Shown here in pieces: positions 54,740 to 64,000 of a DNA stretch of 64,000 nt. A program made the position numbers and the translations under genes. Origin of the DNA: Hygrophila difformis (Eukaryota; Streptophyta; Magnoliopsida; Lamiales; Acanthaceae); contig JAOANR010000008.1 of NCBI GenBank assembly GCA_030278955.1, forward strand, positions 44,375,301 to 44,439,300, written 5' to 3'. The notes below the pieces were generated by a model, which saw nothing but the letters and a program-made list of their open reading frames with translations, ran no database searches and had not been told where the DNA came from. Position 1 is the stretch's first letter. Every line of letters starts with the position of its first letter.

Positions 54740-55606
54740 CCTGCAAAATGCCCAATAATAATTATAAGGCTAGATTCCATACCCCGGGCATCGAGCAAAA
54801 TGCATAGGGAAAACATCAACATAAACTTCCAACATGAGTAATCCATAGCCACATTACCCCAATCTCTCCTTAACATAAAACAAAAAGGCAATTCAAACGA
54901 TGGACATACCAAAACAAATTTCAAACCCCTTTGTGGCATTTCGTCGAACACGTTGAGGGTGAAATACGACAAGTTTCAACTCTATTTACAAAGTACACGA
55001 AATTGTCCACAAATTGAAACAACTACTCGAGCAACAACTCATCATCAAAATGTGGCAACCAATAACAACAATAAACCCATTTTCATGCCCGCAATACCGT
55101 CATAAATCGAAACTTTCATACCCTTCCTAAAAACCTAAAATCTAGTAAGAACTTCCCCAAAATAGGTATACATTGTTGCACAAACACTTCCAACTCAACA
55201 AGAGTAGCATCAATTATCACATAAGATCGCTAATTCGCACGAATCAAGCCTAAAAATAACAAATTTCCAATTTTTACACATAAACCCTAATTTCTAAATC
55301 CATCCAAGAATCAAGGTAACCAAGGCATGAAAATTGAAATTAGCAAGTATTAGCAATAGATACATACCTTGCCAAGCGAAATCGAAGTCGGAATCGGGAA
55401 GATTTGAGAGTAAGAAAACGAATTTGAGAGGAAATGTGGAGTGGTCTCGGATGTGGAAAGGGGAGGAACTGACTCGCGCCCCGCGCGAGCCCTTTTTTTT
55501 TCAACCTGATGCGACCGCGCGGTCCCGGCGCGCTAAACGTCCGCACCGCGCGGGTTGCAAAATTTGTTTTTGTTTTTTTTTTTATTCAATTTGCTTTATT
55601 TTCTTT
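54740..55606 (-). other. 5' UTR, intron and promoter region of the antisense gene
   Basis: On the minus strand a 5' UTR exon ends with AAG|GTATGTATC (exon end 55368). The intron is 55367-54741 (627 bases) with acceptor TTTTGCAG. GC-rich sequence at 55475-55560 could be the promoter/5' UTR. No coding frame on the plus strand is supported before 55607. Confidence 0.5.
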
Positions 55607-56153
55607 TGGCCCGAGCCTACATCGATAATGTGGTACGACGACATGGAGTACCACATGACATCATTTCTGATAGAGACAGTAGAGTTGTCTCTAATTTCTG
55701 GACGGAGTTACAAAAAGCTCTCGGTAGTCAAATCAAGATGAGCACCGCATTCCACCCGATGACGGATGGACAAACCAAGAGAACGATCCAAACACTGGAA
55801 GACATGCTGAGAGCATGTGTATTGGAGTTCAAGGGGAGTTGGGAAACTCATTTACCTTTAATTGAGTTCTCCTATAACAATAGCTACCATGCTAGCATTG
55901 GCATGGCACCATTCGAGGCATTGTATGGACGAAGGTGCCGAAGCCCGTTGAGTTGGGAAGAAAGTGATAAGTCTGTGGTAGTGGGACCACAACTTGTCGA
56001 AGAGATGGCTCAACAGATAAAGGTAATTCAAGCGAAAATGAAAGCCCATCAAGACCATCAGAAGGGTTATGCTGACGTGAGACGACGAGACCTAGAATTT
56101 CAAGTGGGGGATAGGGTCATGCTAAAGATATCACCCATGAAGGGGGTGATGCG
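55607..56153 (+). pseudogene. Chromovirus integrase fragment (element C)
   Basis: The frame carries [20 protein letters not shown] and SDRDSRVVSNFW (second catalytic Asp). [15 protein letters not shown] follows, in which the catalytic Glu is replaced by Lys (the TER motif reads TKR). Then come [20 protein letters not shown] and the beginning of the post-core region, VGDRVMLKISPMKGVMR. It aligns to 9150-9680 of element A without A's two frameshifts. The first catalytic Asp and zinc finger are absent: the homology starts abruptly at 55607 after T-rich sequence. The right end is cut by the LTR of element D at 56154. The longer open frame before it (55555) is unrelated read-in. Confidence 0.88.
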
Positions 56154-56499
56154 TGATAATGGCCAGAAATGTCCATTATTTTCAATCCATTTCCGTGTCT
56201 GAAACGGGCATTTGATCGCATTCCGGTCTTATGTTAAATAAGAAAGCAGTGGAATTAGACTGATTTATGCATATTTGTAAAAATAATAAGCTGGTATGAA
56301 AAATGCATAAATATGTAATTTTATTACATATTTGTGCTAGAAAAATCCAAAAACATGAGAAAAAGAAAAGAAAAGAAAAATGAATGAAAAATATGGGAAA
56401 AAGAATAAGCCAGGCCCACAAAATACAAAAAGATGGGAAAAGAAAGAAAAAGCCCACAAAAATACTCATTTTAGCCCGCCAGGCCCAGTAAGGTAGAGC

Positions 56500-56760
56500 C
56501 AGTCGCTAGATACCCAGTCGCGAAACATGGCCTCACGACTCGGTGCAGTCTCGCGACACAAGAAGATAGTGAACTGAAGCAGCCAGTCCCTAGACACCCA
56601 GTCGCGAAACATGGCCTCGCGACTGGGTGGTGTTCCGCGACACACGAAGAATTGAAGGCAAATCCAGTCTCAAGACACCAGTCGCTAGACACCCCAGTCG
56701 CGAAACATGACCTCGCGAAACATGGCCTCGCGACTGGGTATGGTCTAGCGACACAGAAGG
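56500..56760 (+). repeat. Hairpin array in D's LTR, upstream of the TATA box
   Basis: Three units each contain an inner inverted repeat based on CCCAGTCGCGA/TCGCGACTGGG; the one at 56597-56627 is a perfect 11 bp with a 9-base loop. The third is wrapped by a perfect outer stem GTCGCTAGAC/GTCTAGCGAC (56681-56690 with 56743-56752). Confidence 0.8.
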
Positions 56761-56917
56761 CAGACTAGAGACTCAGTCCAGAGAGCCTCACGACTAGGCG
56801 AGGAGTCTTGCAACATGCAGCTGAGTCCCGCGACACAAGACATGGCTGTGATGTGTGTGAGTCTCTCGACACGTGTGGGCCTCAGGATCAAGGCCCATGG
56901 GTCTAGGGTTTCACTTC

Positions 56918-56925
56918 TATAAATA
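56918..56925 (+). promoter_or_regulatory. TATA box of the element D LTR
   Basis: TATAAATA in CTTCTATAAATAGATGG has the plant TATA consensus. Transcription would start near 56950, so the hairpins at 57571-58273 would be in the RNA leader. Confidence 0.65.
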
Positions 56926-57570
56926 GATGGTGATCCCTATGTGCTCAAGAGTTAGACATTCATTTCTCTTGAAGACAGTTTGAAGAGCTCTCTCTTAGGT
57001 AGTCTGTAGTTAGTTTAATTTTTTGTATTATCTAAATTTTGTTGTTAGATTAGTATAGTTTAGCATAAATTCTTGTTGGTTTTCCATTTCAGTGCTTTAG
57101 GTAGCCACTTTCTACCATGTTTTTATTTCTAAACCTTTGTTTTTTTAGGGTTTGTAATGTCCAACTTAATGGATAATAACAAACCCACTTAATAAATGGG
57201 AAGTGAAATCTGAAAATGTGTCCCAAAAACATGAAATGGGTGTTCTAAACCCATGGATTTACTGCTTTCATTTTATTTGTGGTCATTTGACCTTTATTTT
57301 TCCATATTATGCTTACTGCTTACTATTTTTGGTTAGGTTCATGCATAGTGAGTGATTAAACCCTAGATTAGGATTCTTTTTTGTTTTATTTTAATGATTG
57401 TCTTAGTTTATTTTATTTTATTCAAGCATGTTCTAGTTAGATTTAAATTATGTTTGGTTGTTTTTAGCTTAAAATCACTTTTAGATCTGAAACAGGGTGA
57501 GATCACGCACAATGCATGTTACTGTACCTGACATGTGTCCTGAACCACATCCTGGTCGCGAACCGCCTCC

Positions 57571-58273
57571 AGTCGCGAGACGTGGAGACCACGTCTCGCG
57601 ACTCGAGGGTAGTCTCGCGACACAGATGTCTCAGGACACTTGTCCTTTAATTTAAAACCCTCAGTCGTGAGGCACTCCAATTGCGAACCCACGGTTCGCG
57701 ACACAATGCTAGCCTAGCGACTGGGGACCAAACTCTTGAGTTTTCTCTGAAAGGCTCTAGTCGTGTAACTCATGTCCTGAACCCACGGTTCAGGACTGGG
57801 AAATTATGCCTTAGCAATATTTTGAAAACCCAGTCGCTAGACCATCCTGTCGCGAGACCACGTCTCGCGACACACTTTCCACATCTAGCGACTGGGAACC
57901 AAACACTTGGAAATATTTTGTGAAAACATGTCAGTCGCTAGACCCCTGTCGCGAGACCACGTCTCGCGATACAACCCAAGTCTAGCGACTGGGGCTCCAT
58001 GACTTAGCAATTTATTTCAGCATCACTAGTCGCAAAATCCATGTCGTGTAACCTAGGTTCACGACACAAATTATGGTTTCACGACTGGGTTCTCATCCCT
58101 TTATTAAATTACAAAAATTCTGAATTCTTAACCCCTAGTCTCTAAACCCCAGTCGCGAGACCACGTCTAGCGACTGGATTCCTGTCTAGGGACTGGGAAA
58201 ACCCTAAAATCAAACTCTTTATTCTCAACCCCTCATGTTGTGATCCTCCCGTCATGAACCCACAGTTCATGAC
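57571..58273 (+). repeat. Hairpin array in D's LTR, downstream of the TATA box
   Basis: Perfect stems include AGTCGCGAGACGTGG (15 bp, 57571-57603), GCGAACC/GGTTCGC (57683-57699), GTCCTGAACC/GGTTCAGGAC (57774-57796), TGTCGCGAGAC/GTCTCGCGACA (57848-57872) and GTCATGAAC/GTTCATGAC (58251-58273). Several are enclosed by outer stems such as CCCAGTCGCTAGA/TCTAGCGACTGGG (57829-57841 with 57884-57896) and CAGTCGCTAGAC/GTCTAGCGACTG (57932-57943 with 57980-57991). Most inner loops are CAC. Confidence 0.85.
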
Positions 58274-60818
58274 GCAATTCTGATGCATGACATGCATGAC
58301 ACCCTTGTCAAAATTTTATGTTTTTCCGTATCCGACCATTAATTAATTGAACCCTCTAGTCATTAATTAATGATTATAATTAGCAATGATTAAATCAATA
58401 ATTATCATGACTAAAGGAACTTTGTTCAATTTTCATTAAAATATTCTTCTATAAACAAAACCTTAATGTCTTAAGCAGATAATCCGGACTGTAATTAATT
58501 ATGGTATGAAGGATTATTTAAGTCATTAACTATGGATTAATTCCATAACCTTGTATGAGAAACCAATGTCTCTCATACAAGGCACCCTCTTTTATTTTAT
58601 TTTATTTTATTTCATTTTTTTTCGTTTTGTCTTTTTCGTGATGTATGAATGAACAGTAAAAGATATTACAGAATAATATCGGCGAACGGTCCTTTCACCG
58701 GGAAATGAAGTAGCCCGTAGTCTGGATATTAATTACTGTTTGTTATTTTGCATGGTTTGGATAATAATTAATGAGGTCAGGCGAACGGTCCTTTTACCGG
58801 GAAATGAAGTAGCCACTCAGTTAGTTACTGTCCAAATACACTTTTATTTTCTTTATCTTAATTTCCAAACCCAAATTCCAATCGGTAATATGAGTCGGTT
58901 AATATCTGTCAATATTAGCTGATGAGTATTGCAGAGAGGGAGCATGTAGGTTTTTATCTGAATTCGGAGACAATAGAGGCCCAACTGGTAGCAACACTGC
59001 CATTATAGGGTTTCTGCTGTCTAAATTCATTCCATCCGCATAATTGGGAAATTGGACAGCAGATGTTTGCAATCCACCTGATTACTCTGCCACCACTTTT
59101 GGCCTCACGGCCACTTCATATCTGTGTCCCACATTCTTTCTAAACCCACCTTTATTTTGGGTTAATTAATTTTACACTTCCTTATATCCTTATGCATGAT
59201 ATTATTATGTATTATTGTGGTCGGTAATATTTTGAGATCCTTCCCTTGGACATTAGAAGTCTAGATTTAAATAGATATTGCGCATTAAAATCCCAACAAA
59301 AATTCATTTATAAAATCCGGATCTGAGTAAGGGATAAATTCCTCAGTTATGCCTAATTCACATTCTGTCAAGGGTTAAATTTTGGGAAATTAGAAGCAGA
59401 GTCAGCGATTAGGTCTCATCTAGACTGAAAGGGTCTGTGTTCTTATTGAGAGTCTAGTACCTGTTTAGGGAATGATTTTCAAATTCATTATTTTCCGAAA
59501 TTGCTGTGTTGGGAATTTAGTCTTAACTATTACACCGAGATGGGATCCACTTAGATTCAAGTACAGTGTGATAGATAATTCTAGAAGAACAATACGTAGG
59601 CCTTGGTTATTTTCTAAGATAGGGTTGAGTTCCTTTTAACTGCTATCCTCTTCTGCCAAAGCCTATTTTTGAGTCCTGGGTGAGTGCATCCGGAACGAAC
59701 TAATTTATTAGTTCGTTTCATTAGTTTGTATCTCATAACCACCTGGAAGGAAGTGAACACTGCGAGTAGTTCACCGAGAGCCGGGAATTCTTGATCCAAA
59801 TCCAGTCATCCCGACTGGGTGCTTTCATTTACTACCAGTACGGAGCTTTTGAAACTTCCGAGTGATAGGATTTTAAACGCTTTCTTTACTGCTTTCTTTT
59901 AATCGCTTTCGTAGAGGTCACTCGGATGTGTCACTAGATCTTCTAACTGCTACAAGGACTGAGAGTTAAGGGATAGTTCAGGTTTAATTGTAGACTTTGG
60001 GTGTGACATGGGGGAACGATAGCAGTACTTGACATTTCAATTAATGAATTGTTAGGTGTTGCTTGTCCACCACAGATGAAATAACATACCCTGGCCGGGG
60101 CAGTTACGAATCTGTGGTATCTTAGAATTTGTGGTCTTAAGAACATGTAAACTCATACTATAAGTACCTGTCTGTTAAAGGGAACATAGTACTGAGAGCA
60201 TGAGAATTAGTTATCTGACTGGATTATCCCGAACAACGATCTGTGTATAAAAATGGAAGTTTAATTATGTTTTATCTAAGTCTTGTCCAATCTTTATTCT
60301 TTTCTCCCTATCCTTCCTGTCGTCATATCTGAATCAGCTTCATAGCTAGTATAGTTTAGATTTGCAGCTTTCCTAGTATAAATTTTACTATTTCCATAGG
60401 ATAATTTTTATCCGCTTTCTAGACCTAGATTTAATTGCTTTGTAGCTCAAACTTATCTACCTTTTAGAATAACTTTATATGCTTTTATAGTATAGTTTAA
60501 AATTATGTCAATTAGATGTTAGCATGATTCCACTATGAATTGAGTAACCGAGTTGAAAATCTTGTAAAATGGCGTGGGACCTGCTTCCATCGCACATCCT
60601 CCAGTGAACGATCCGGACTTACCTACAAATTATTGCAATTTTTGACACCGTGCGCTTTCGGGCCACAGTTTCTTACCACGAGTAATAAAAACGTGACAAC
60701 CTATACATATATCCCTAATCCCAACTCCGTGATCATAAATTGATTTTCATTTAATAAAATCAAGACCGGGATTCTTTTTATTTTGAAAATACTCGTGTGG
60801 GAGATTGTCAAAGTTTCA

Positions 60819-60836
60819 TGGCGTCGTTGCCGGGGA
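60819..60836 (+). promoter_or_regulatory. Primer-binding site of element D (tRNA-Asp)
   Basis: TGGCGTCGTTGCCGGGGA matches the tRNA-Asp complement at 17 of 18 bases (T for C at position 6) and directly follows the LTR. Confidence 0.9.
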
Positions 60837-60938
60837 GGATGCAGCGCCATTTTATAAGAGAATTAAACTCCAGATTTACTCATAGCTAGTGTACATATTT
60901 TATTCAAAACAAAAATATCTTAGTCTCAAAATCAATCA

Positions 60939-60968
60939 CACATTTAGAGTAGTAAAACTCTAAATGTG
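60939..60968 (+). repeat. CACATTTAGAG inverted repeat in D's leader
   Basis: CACATTTAGAG and CTCTAAATGTG (11-bp perfect arms, eight-base loop) are followed by AGGATGTTGA. The arms are identical to those of the two hairpins in element B at 44400 and 44503. Confidence 0.8.
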
Positions 60969-61057
60969 AGGATGTTGATTTCTGAGAAATAATTTTTCCA
61001 CACCAATTCTAACCTGGGGATGATTGCAGGTTCTGTCCTCATTGAACTAAGTTGTAT

Positions 61058-62378
61058 ATGCAACGAAGAAAGGAAACACCACCCGAACTTCCACTCAACC
61101 TCGAAATAGAAAGGGAAGCGAGACGGATCAGAGCCCTCACCAAACAGAGGAAAGAGCAGGAAAGAAGGGAACGTGTAAGGCAGCAGCTGACTATATGCAG
61201 CCCATCCTGGAAACAATCAACAAGCAGCAGCTGCTGACTATATGCAGCCCATCCTGGAGCCATATTTGAACATTCCTGGGCAAGCTCCATTCTTGGCCAG
61301 GAATTTTGAATTAAAGCCAGCACTCATCAACCTTGTTCAGAGCAATCAGTTTGCAGGGGCGAATCATGAAGACCCGCATGACCATTTGCAAACCTTCCTG
61401 GAATTGTGTGACACCATTAAGAATCATAATGTATCGCCTAACACTATTCGTTTGAGATTGTTTCCTTTCTCTTTGTCTAGTGGAGCACGAACGTGGTACA
61501 AATCGTTGCCAGTCAATCAGAAGTCCACATGGGAAGAAGTGATTAGAAACTTCCTGGAGAAATACTTTCCGGAATCCAAGGTGGACGAATGCCGATCCAA
61601 AATTGCAGAGTTCAAGATGAAGCCGGACGAGTCCCTGTATGATGCTAAGGAGCGATTCTTCAACCTACTCAGGAAATGCCCCCAGCATGGTTTTCATGAA
61701 TGGGAGCAATTAAGGAAATTCTACAGCGGTTTGACCCATTCTTGGAAATACATGCTTGACGCTGCCGGTGGTCAACATTTGTTGCACATGCCCATGGATC
61801 AGGCCTGGGCCAAGATTGAAACAATGAGTGTGAACAGAGCTGTTTTAGCTGATGATGTTGATTCCCCTCCCCCTCGTGGTTTATGTGCTGTAGGTACAAC
61901 AGGCAAATCTGAATTAGACAAATTGAAGGACCAAGTGGCCGTGTTGGCCTTGAATCAAGAATCTGGGAGTTCGACGCAAGTTCAAAATGCTGAAATTGTC
62001 TGTGGATCATGCCAAGGTCCACATCCCACAGAAGCTTGTCAACAGGTGACGAATGAGAGCTACAACTATGCAGGTGGATTCCAGAACTGGCACCCTAACC
62101 TTTCATATTCCAACAACAATGCCTTGAATTCACACCTGTTAGCCCAGCCTCAACAGTTCAACCAGCCAAGACCCCAGCATTTTAACCCAAACTTTCAACC
62201 CCAGATTCTAGCCAGGCCACCTCAGAACCAAAACTTCCAAAATTTCCAGCAGCCGCAAAATCAGTTTGTCCCCAATCAGAATCAGCCTCAAAACCAATTT
62301 GTCCCTAACCAAAACCAAGCCCAGAACCAAAAGAATCCACCTCAGCAGAAGCCCCCATCTAGACTTGAGAACATATGA
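61058..62378 (+). pseudogene. Athila gag of element D, frameshifted
   Basis: The start ATG 61058 (MQRRKETPPELPLNLEIERE) resembles the gag start of element B in style. The frame is lost by 61237, in a stretch where a 24-base segment (TGACTATATGCAGCC onward) is repeated 47 bases apart at 61188 and 61235. From about 61236 gag continues in another frame to TGA 62378. It has the capsid domain ([56 protein letters not shown]), a knuckle-like CGSCQGPHPTEAC and a long Asn/Gln/Pro-rich tail with repeated QNQFVPNQNQ. Then it shifts frame into protease at 62375. Confidence 0.88.
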
Positions 62379-63367
62379 CTGAATTCATTTCAAGCCAGAA
62401 AGAGATAAACACACAGTTGCAGGCTTCCATAAGAAACGTGGAGACCCAGGTGACCCAGATGGCCAAGGAACTCCAGAAAAGAGATCAGGGAACTTTGCCG
62501 AGCAGTTCAGAAAAAAATCCACAATGCAAAGCCATCACGTTGAAATCGGGCAAGGTTCTGGCAGGGCCACAGATCAAAGAAGTGCAAGGGAAAGGGTCTG
62601 AGAAAGAGAATGTTGAGGAGAATCAGGGAACAGAGGAGGAAGGAGAAAAAGAAAAAGAAACTAAGACAGCAGAACTCAGTGGAAAAACTGGTAAAGGTGA
62701 AGGTACAATTTCTAACCTTTCACCACAAAAACATTTTGATAATAAAAAGTTCATGCCAAGGGTGCCATATCTGGCCAGACTTAAAAATCAAGAACAAGAC
62801 CTTAAATTTGAAAAATTTCTAAAAAGGCTGCAAAAAGTAGAAATAACTATTCCTCTCATCGAAATGATAGCTGAAATGCCAGCATACGCTAAATTTCTGA
62901 AAGAATTAGTTTCAGGAAAGAGGAAAATTGAGCAGGAAGAACTGGTAGTTCTTAACAATACATGCAGTGCTATCATCCAGCGCAAGCTTCCTGAGAAGCA
63001 AGAAGATCCAGGCTGCTGCACGCTGCCTATTCAGATCGAAAAAACCAAAGCAGGAAAAGGCCTTTGTGACCTTGGCTCCAGCATCAATGTTATGCCTTTG
63101 GCAATGGTGCAACGCTTTAAGCTGGGACAGATCGAGCCAGTCAAGATGAGACTCCAATTGGCGGACAGGTCCATCACAAAGCCTATTGGCATCCTCAAGG
63201 ACATCATAGTGAAAACTGGGAGCATCTTATTCCCAGTCGACTTTGTGATTTTAGACATAGAGGAAGATCTGGACATGCCACTAATCTTGGGGAGACCATT
63301 CCTTGCAACAGGCGGAGCGCTGATAGATGCAAAAGCTGGACGAGTAACACTGCGAGTCGATGAGTAA
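62375..63367 (+). pseudogene. Athila gag-pol linker and protease of element D
   Basis: It begins in the helical linker homologous to element B (EINTQLQASIRNVETQVTQM, LPSSSEKNPQCKAITL), then a variable Lys/Glu-rich stretch. The conserved block MPRVPYLARLKN and [20 protein letters not shown] follows, then the aspartic protease [18 protein letters not shown] (about residue 232) and MPLILGRPFLATGGALIDA. An in-frame TAA at 63365-63367 interrupts it, and the next codons continue the same protein. The four-base overlap with the gag frame (62375-62378) could be a natural frameshift site or a mutation; element B has gag and pol in one frame, which favours mutation. Confidence 0.88.
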
Positions 63368-64000
63368 GAAGTTACTTTTGACATGGCGCAATTGCAGAAA
63401 TACCCAGATGATGGGTTCTGTTCATCAAAATCTGTAATAGTTAGTGGAGAGGAGATTGACTTTGAGAGAGAGCTTGACTCTGGATACAATGATGAAATGA
63501 TGCTGAATGAACTATCAAAGCAGGTACAGAAGACTGCTGGTGCTGAGCCAAAGGAACAGTGCAGCGCTGTCCATTTTGAGGATCCCGAGTCCGGGGACCT
63601 TGAAGCATACGACGGTGCTGATTTCATTGCACAAGGGAATGATGGCACCGAAGAGGAAGAAGAGGGCCCTGTACTGACGCAGGGTTCCGAAGGTAAATCT
63701 GATCCCCCACTATCCACTTCTCGCAAACTACTCCCTTCCATTGAATGCCCGCCAGAGCTTGAACTTAAAATATTACCGGATCATCTCAAATATGCGTTTC
63801 TCGCAGAACATAAAAAATTACCTGTGATTGTTTCGGCTAAGCTCTCCCAAGAGCAAGAAAATGCTCTGGTGGCCATTCTTAAGAAATACGTACATGCAAT
63901 AGGTTGGACCATTTCTGATATAAAAGGAATAAGCCCTTCTATTTGCATGCATAGGATTTTAATGGAAGAAGAGTATAAACCCTCCCGTCAACGTCAGAGA
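63368..64000 (+). CDS. Start of Athila RT region of element D (runs off window)
   Basis: In frame with the protease after the TAA, this stays open to the window end. It reads through an acidic linker and then [54 protein letters not shown] and MEEEYKPSRQRQR. This is the conserved entry into Athila RT, homologous to 34987-35235 in element B. The RT active site, RNase H and integrase lie beyond the window. Confidence 0.85.

Larger units (their letters stand above)
24358..56153 (+). mobile_element. Element C: chimeric chromovirus, interrupted by B and D
   Basis: A full 5' LTR and tRNA-Met primer site (24358-26520) are followed not by gag-pol but by a coiled-coil ORF (26954) and an antisense gene (27805-28628 plus 54246-55560). 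After these come an integrase fragment of the chromovirus type (55607-56153) in sense orientation. Element B is inserted in the antisense gene and D in the integrase. C's 3' part lies beyond D. It looks like a non-autonomous element in which foreign coding sequence replaced gag, PR, RT and RNase H. Confidence 0.65.
56154..60818 (+). repeat. 5' LTR of element D
   Basis: The LTR begins TGATAATGG, with a 7-bp hairpin at 56156-56179, and ends GTTTCA next to the primer site. It has a TATA box at 56918-56925. It holds a large array of inverted repeats (56500-58280) and, near the 3' end, ACCGTGCGCTTTCGG (60646-60660), shared with element B. At 4665 bases it is long for a plant LTR. There is no coding frame in it. 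Confidence 0.88.
56154..64000 (+). mobile_element. Element D: Athila-lineage retrotransposon, 5' part
   Basis: The visible parts are a 4.67 kb 5' LTR, a tRNA-Asp primer site (60819), gag, protease and the start of RT; the rest lies beyond the window. The gag and protease are clearly homologous to element B ([30 protein letters not shown]). It is inserted in the integrase fragment of element C. Gag and pol are broken by a frameshift and a stop. Confidence 0.92.

Noticed and set aside
55555..55606. N-terminal extension of the integrase fragment
   Set aside because: The residues are a Phe/Leu-rich read-through of T-rich DNA with no similarity to integrase.
63031..63741. 236-residue minus-strand ORF at the right end
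   Set aside because: It is the shadow of the protease and linker frame of element D, Ser-rich as expected from the complement.

Overview
The window is a nested stack of plant transposable elements, almost certainly nuclear DNA of a flowering plant. The evidence is Ty3/gypsy chromovirus and Athila-type elements, a Ty1/copia element, a plant LINE fragment, Helitron-like ends, plant F-box genes, primer-binding sites matching initiator tRNA-Met and tRNA-Asp, and GT-AG introns. I see no rRNA or tRNA gene, no CRISPR array and no bacterial-style operon. Two runs of exactly 500 N (11792-12291 and 49873-50372) are scaffold gaps. I cannot name the species.

Layout. 1-562: minus-strand LINE end, lying inside the 5' LTR of chromovirus A (563 to about 10275; decayed gag, PR, RT, RNase H, IN and chromodomain). 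A's leader is split by a minus-strand solo LTR (2510-5269, target duplication ATGAC). 10276-12699: a Helitron-like end, AT-rich sequence and a gap. 12700-19477: a complete but decayed Ty1/copia element (duplication ACTGT). 19483-24009: gene-derived intron/exon-like sequence ending in a Helitron-like 3' end. From 24358: element C, a chimeric chromovirus. It has its own LTR and tRNA-Met site, but the interior holds a coiled-coil ORF, an antisense gene with a 5' UTR intron, and only a piece of integrase. C is interrupted twice, by element B (28629-54245) inside the antisense gene and by element D (56154 past the window end) inside the integrase piece.

Element B is the main discovery candidate. 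It is a 25.6 kb Athila-lineage retrotransposon with near-identical 3.33 kb LTRs, a tRNA-Asp primer site and a pol broken by one frameshift. Between pol and the 3' LTR it carries five F-box protein units followed by a second long reading frame with a plant-transposon-type domain. Three F-box units have their own TATA box. Two of those keep an intron after a 17-nt first exon, and the first unit has lost that intron at exactly the same position. The last two units have an acceptor in the right phase but no start codon, as if they share the first exon of unit 3. Removing B with one copy of a 4-bp duplication restores a continuous reading frame in C's antisense gene, so B moved as a single unit.

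A second theme is RNA-like structure inside the LTRs. Three unrelated LTRs (the solo LTR, B and D) carry families of hairpins whose arms change together, and B and D both begin with a hairpin two bases inside the LTR end. Element D holds the richest set (56500-58280), much of it downstream of its TATA box and so probably in the RNA leader.
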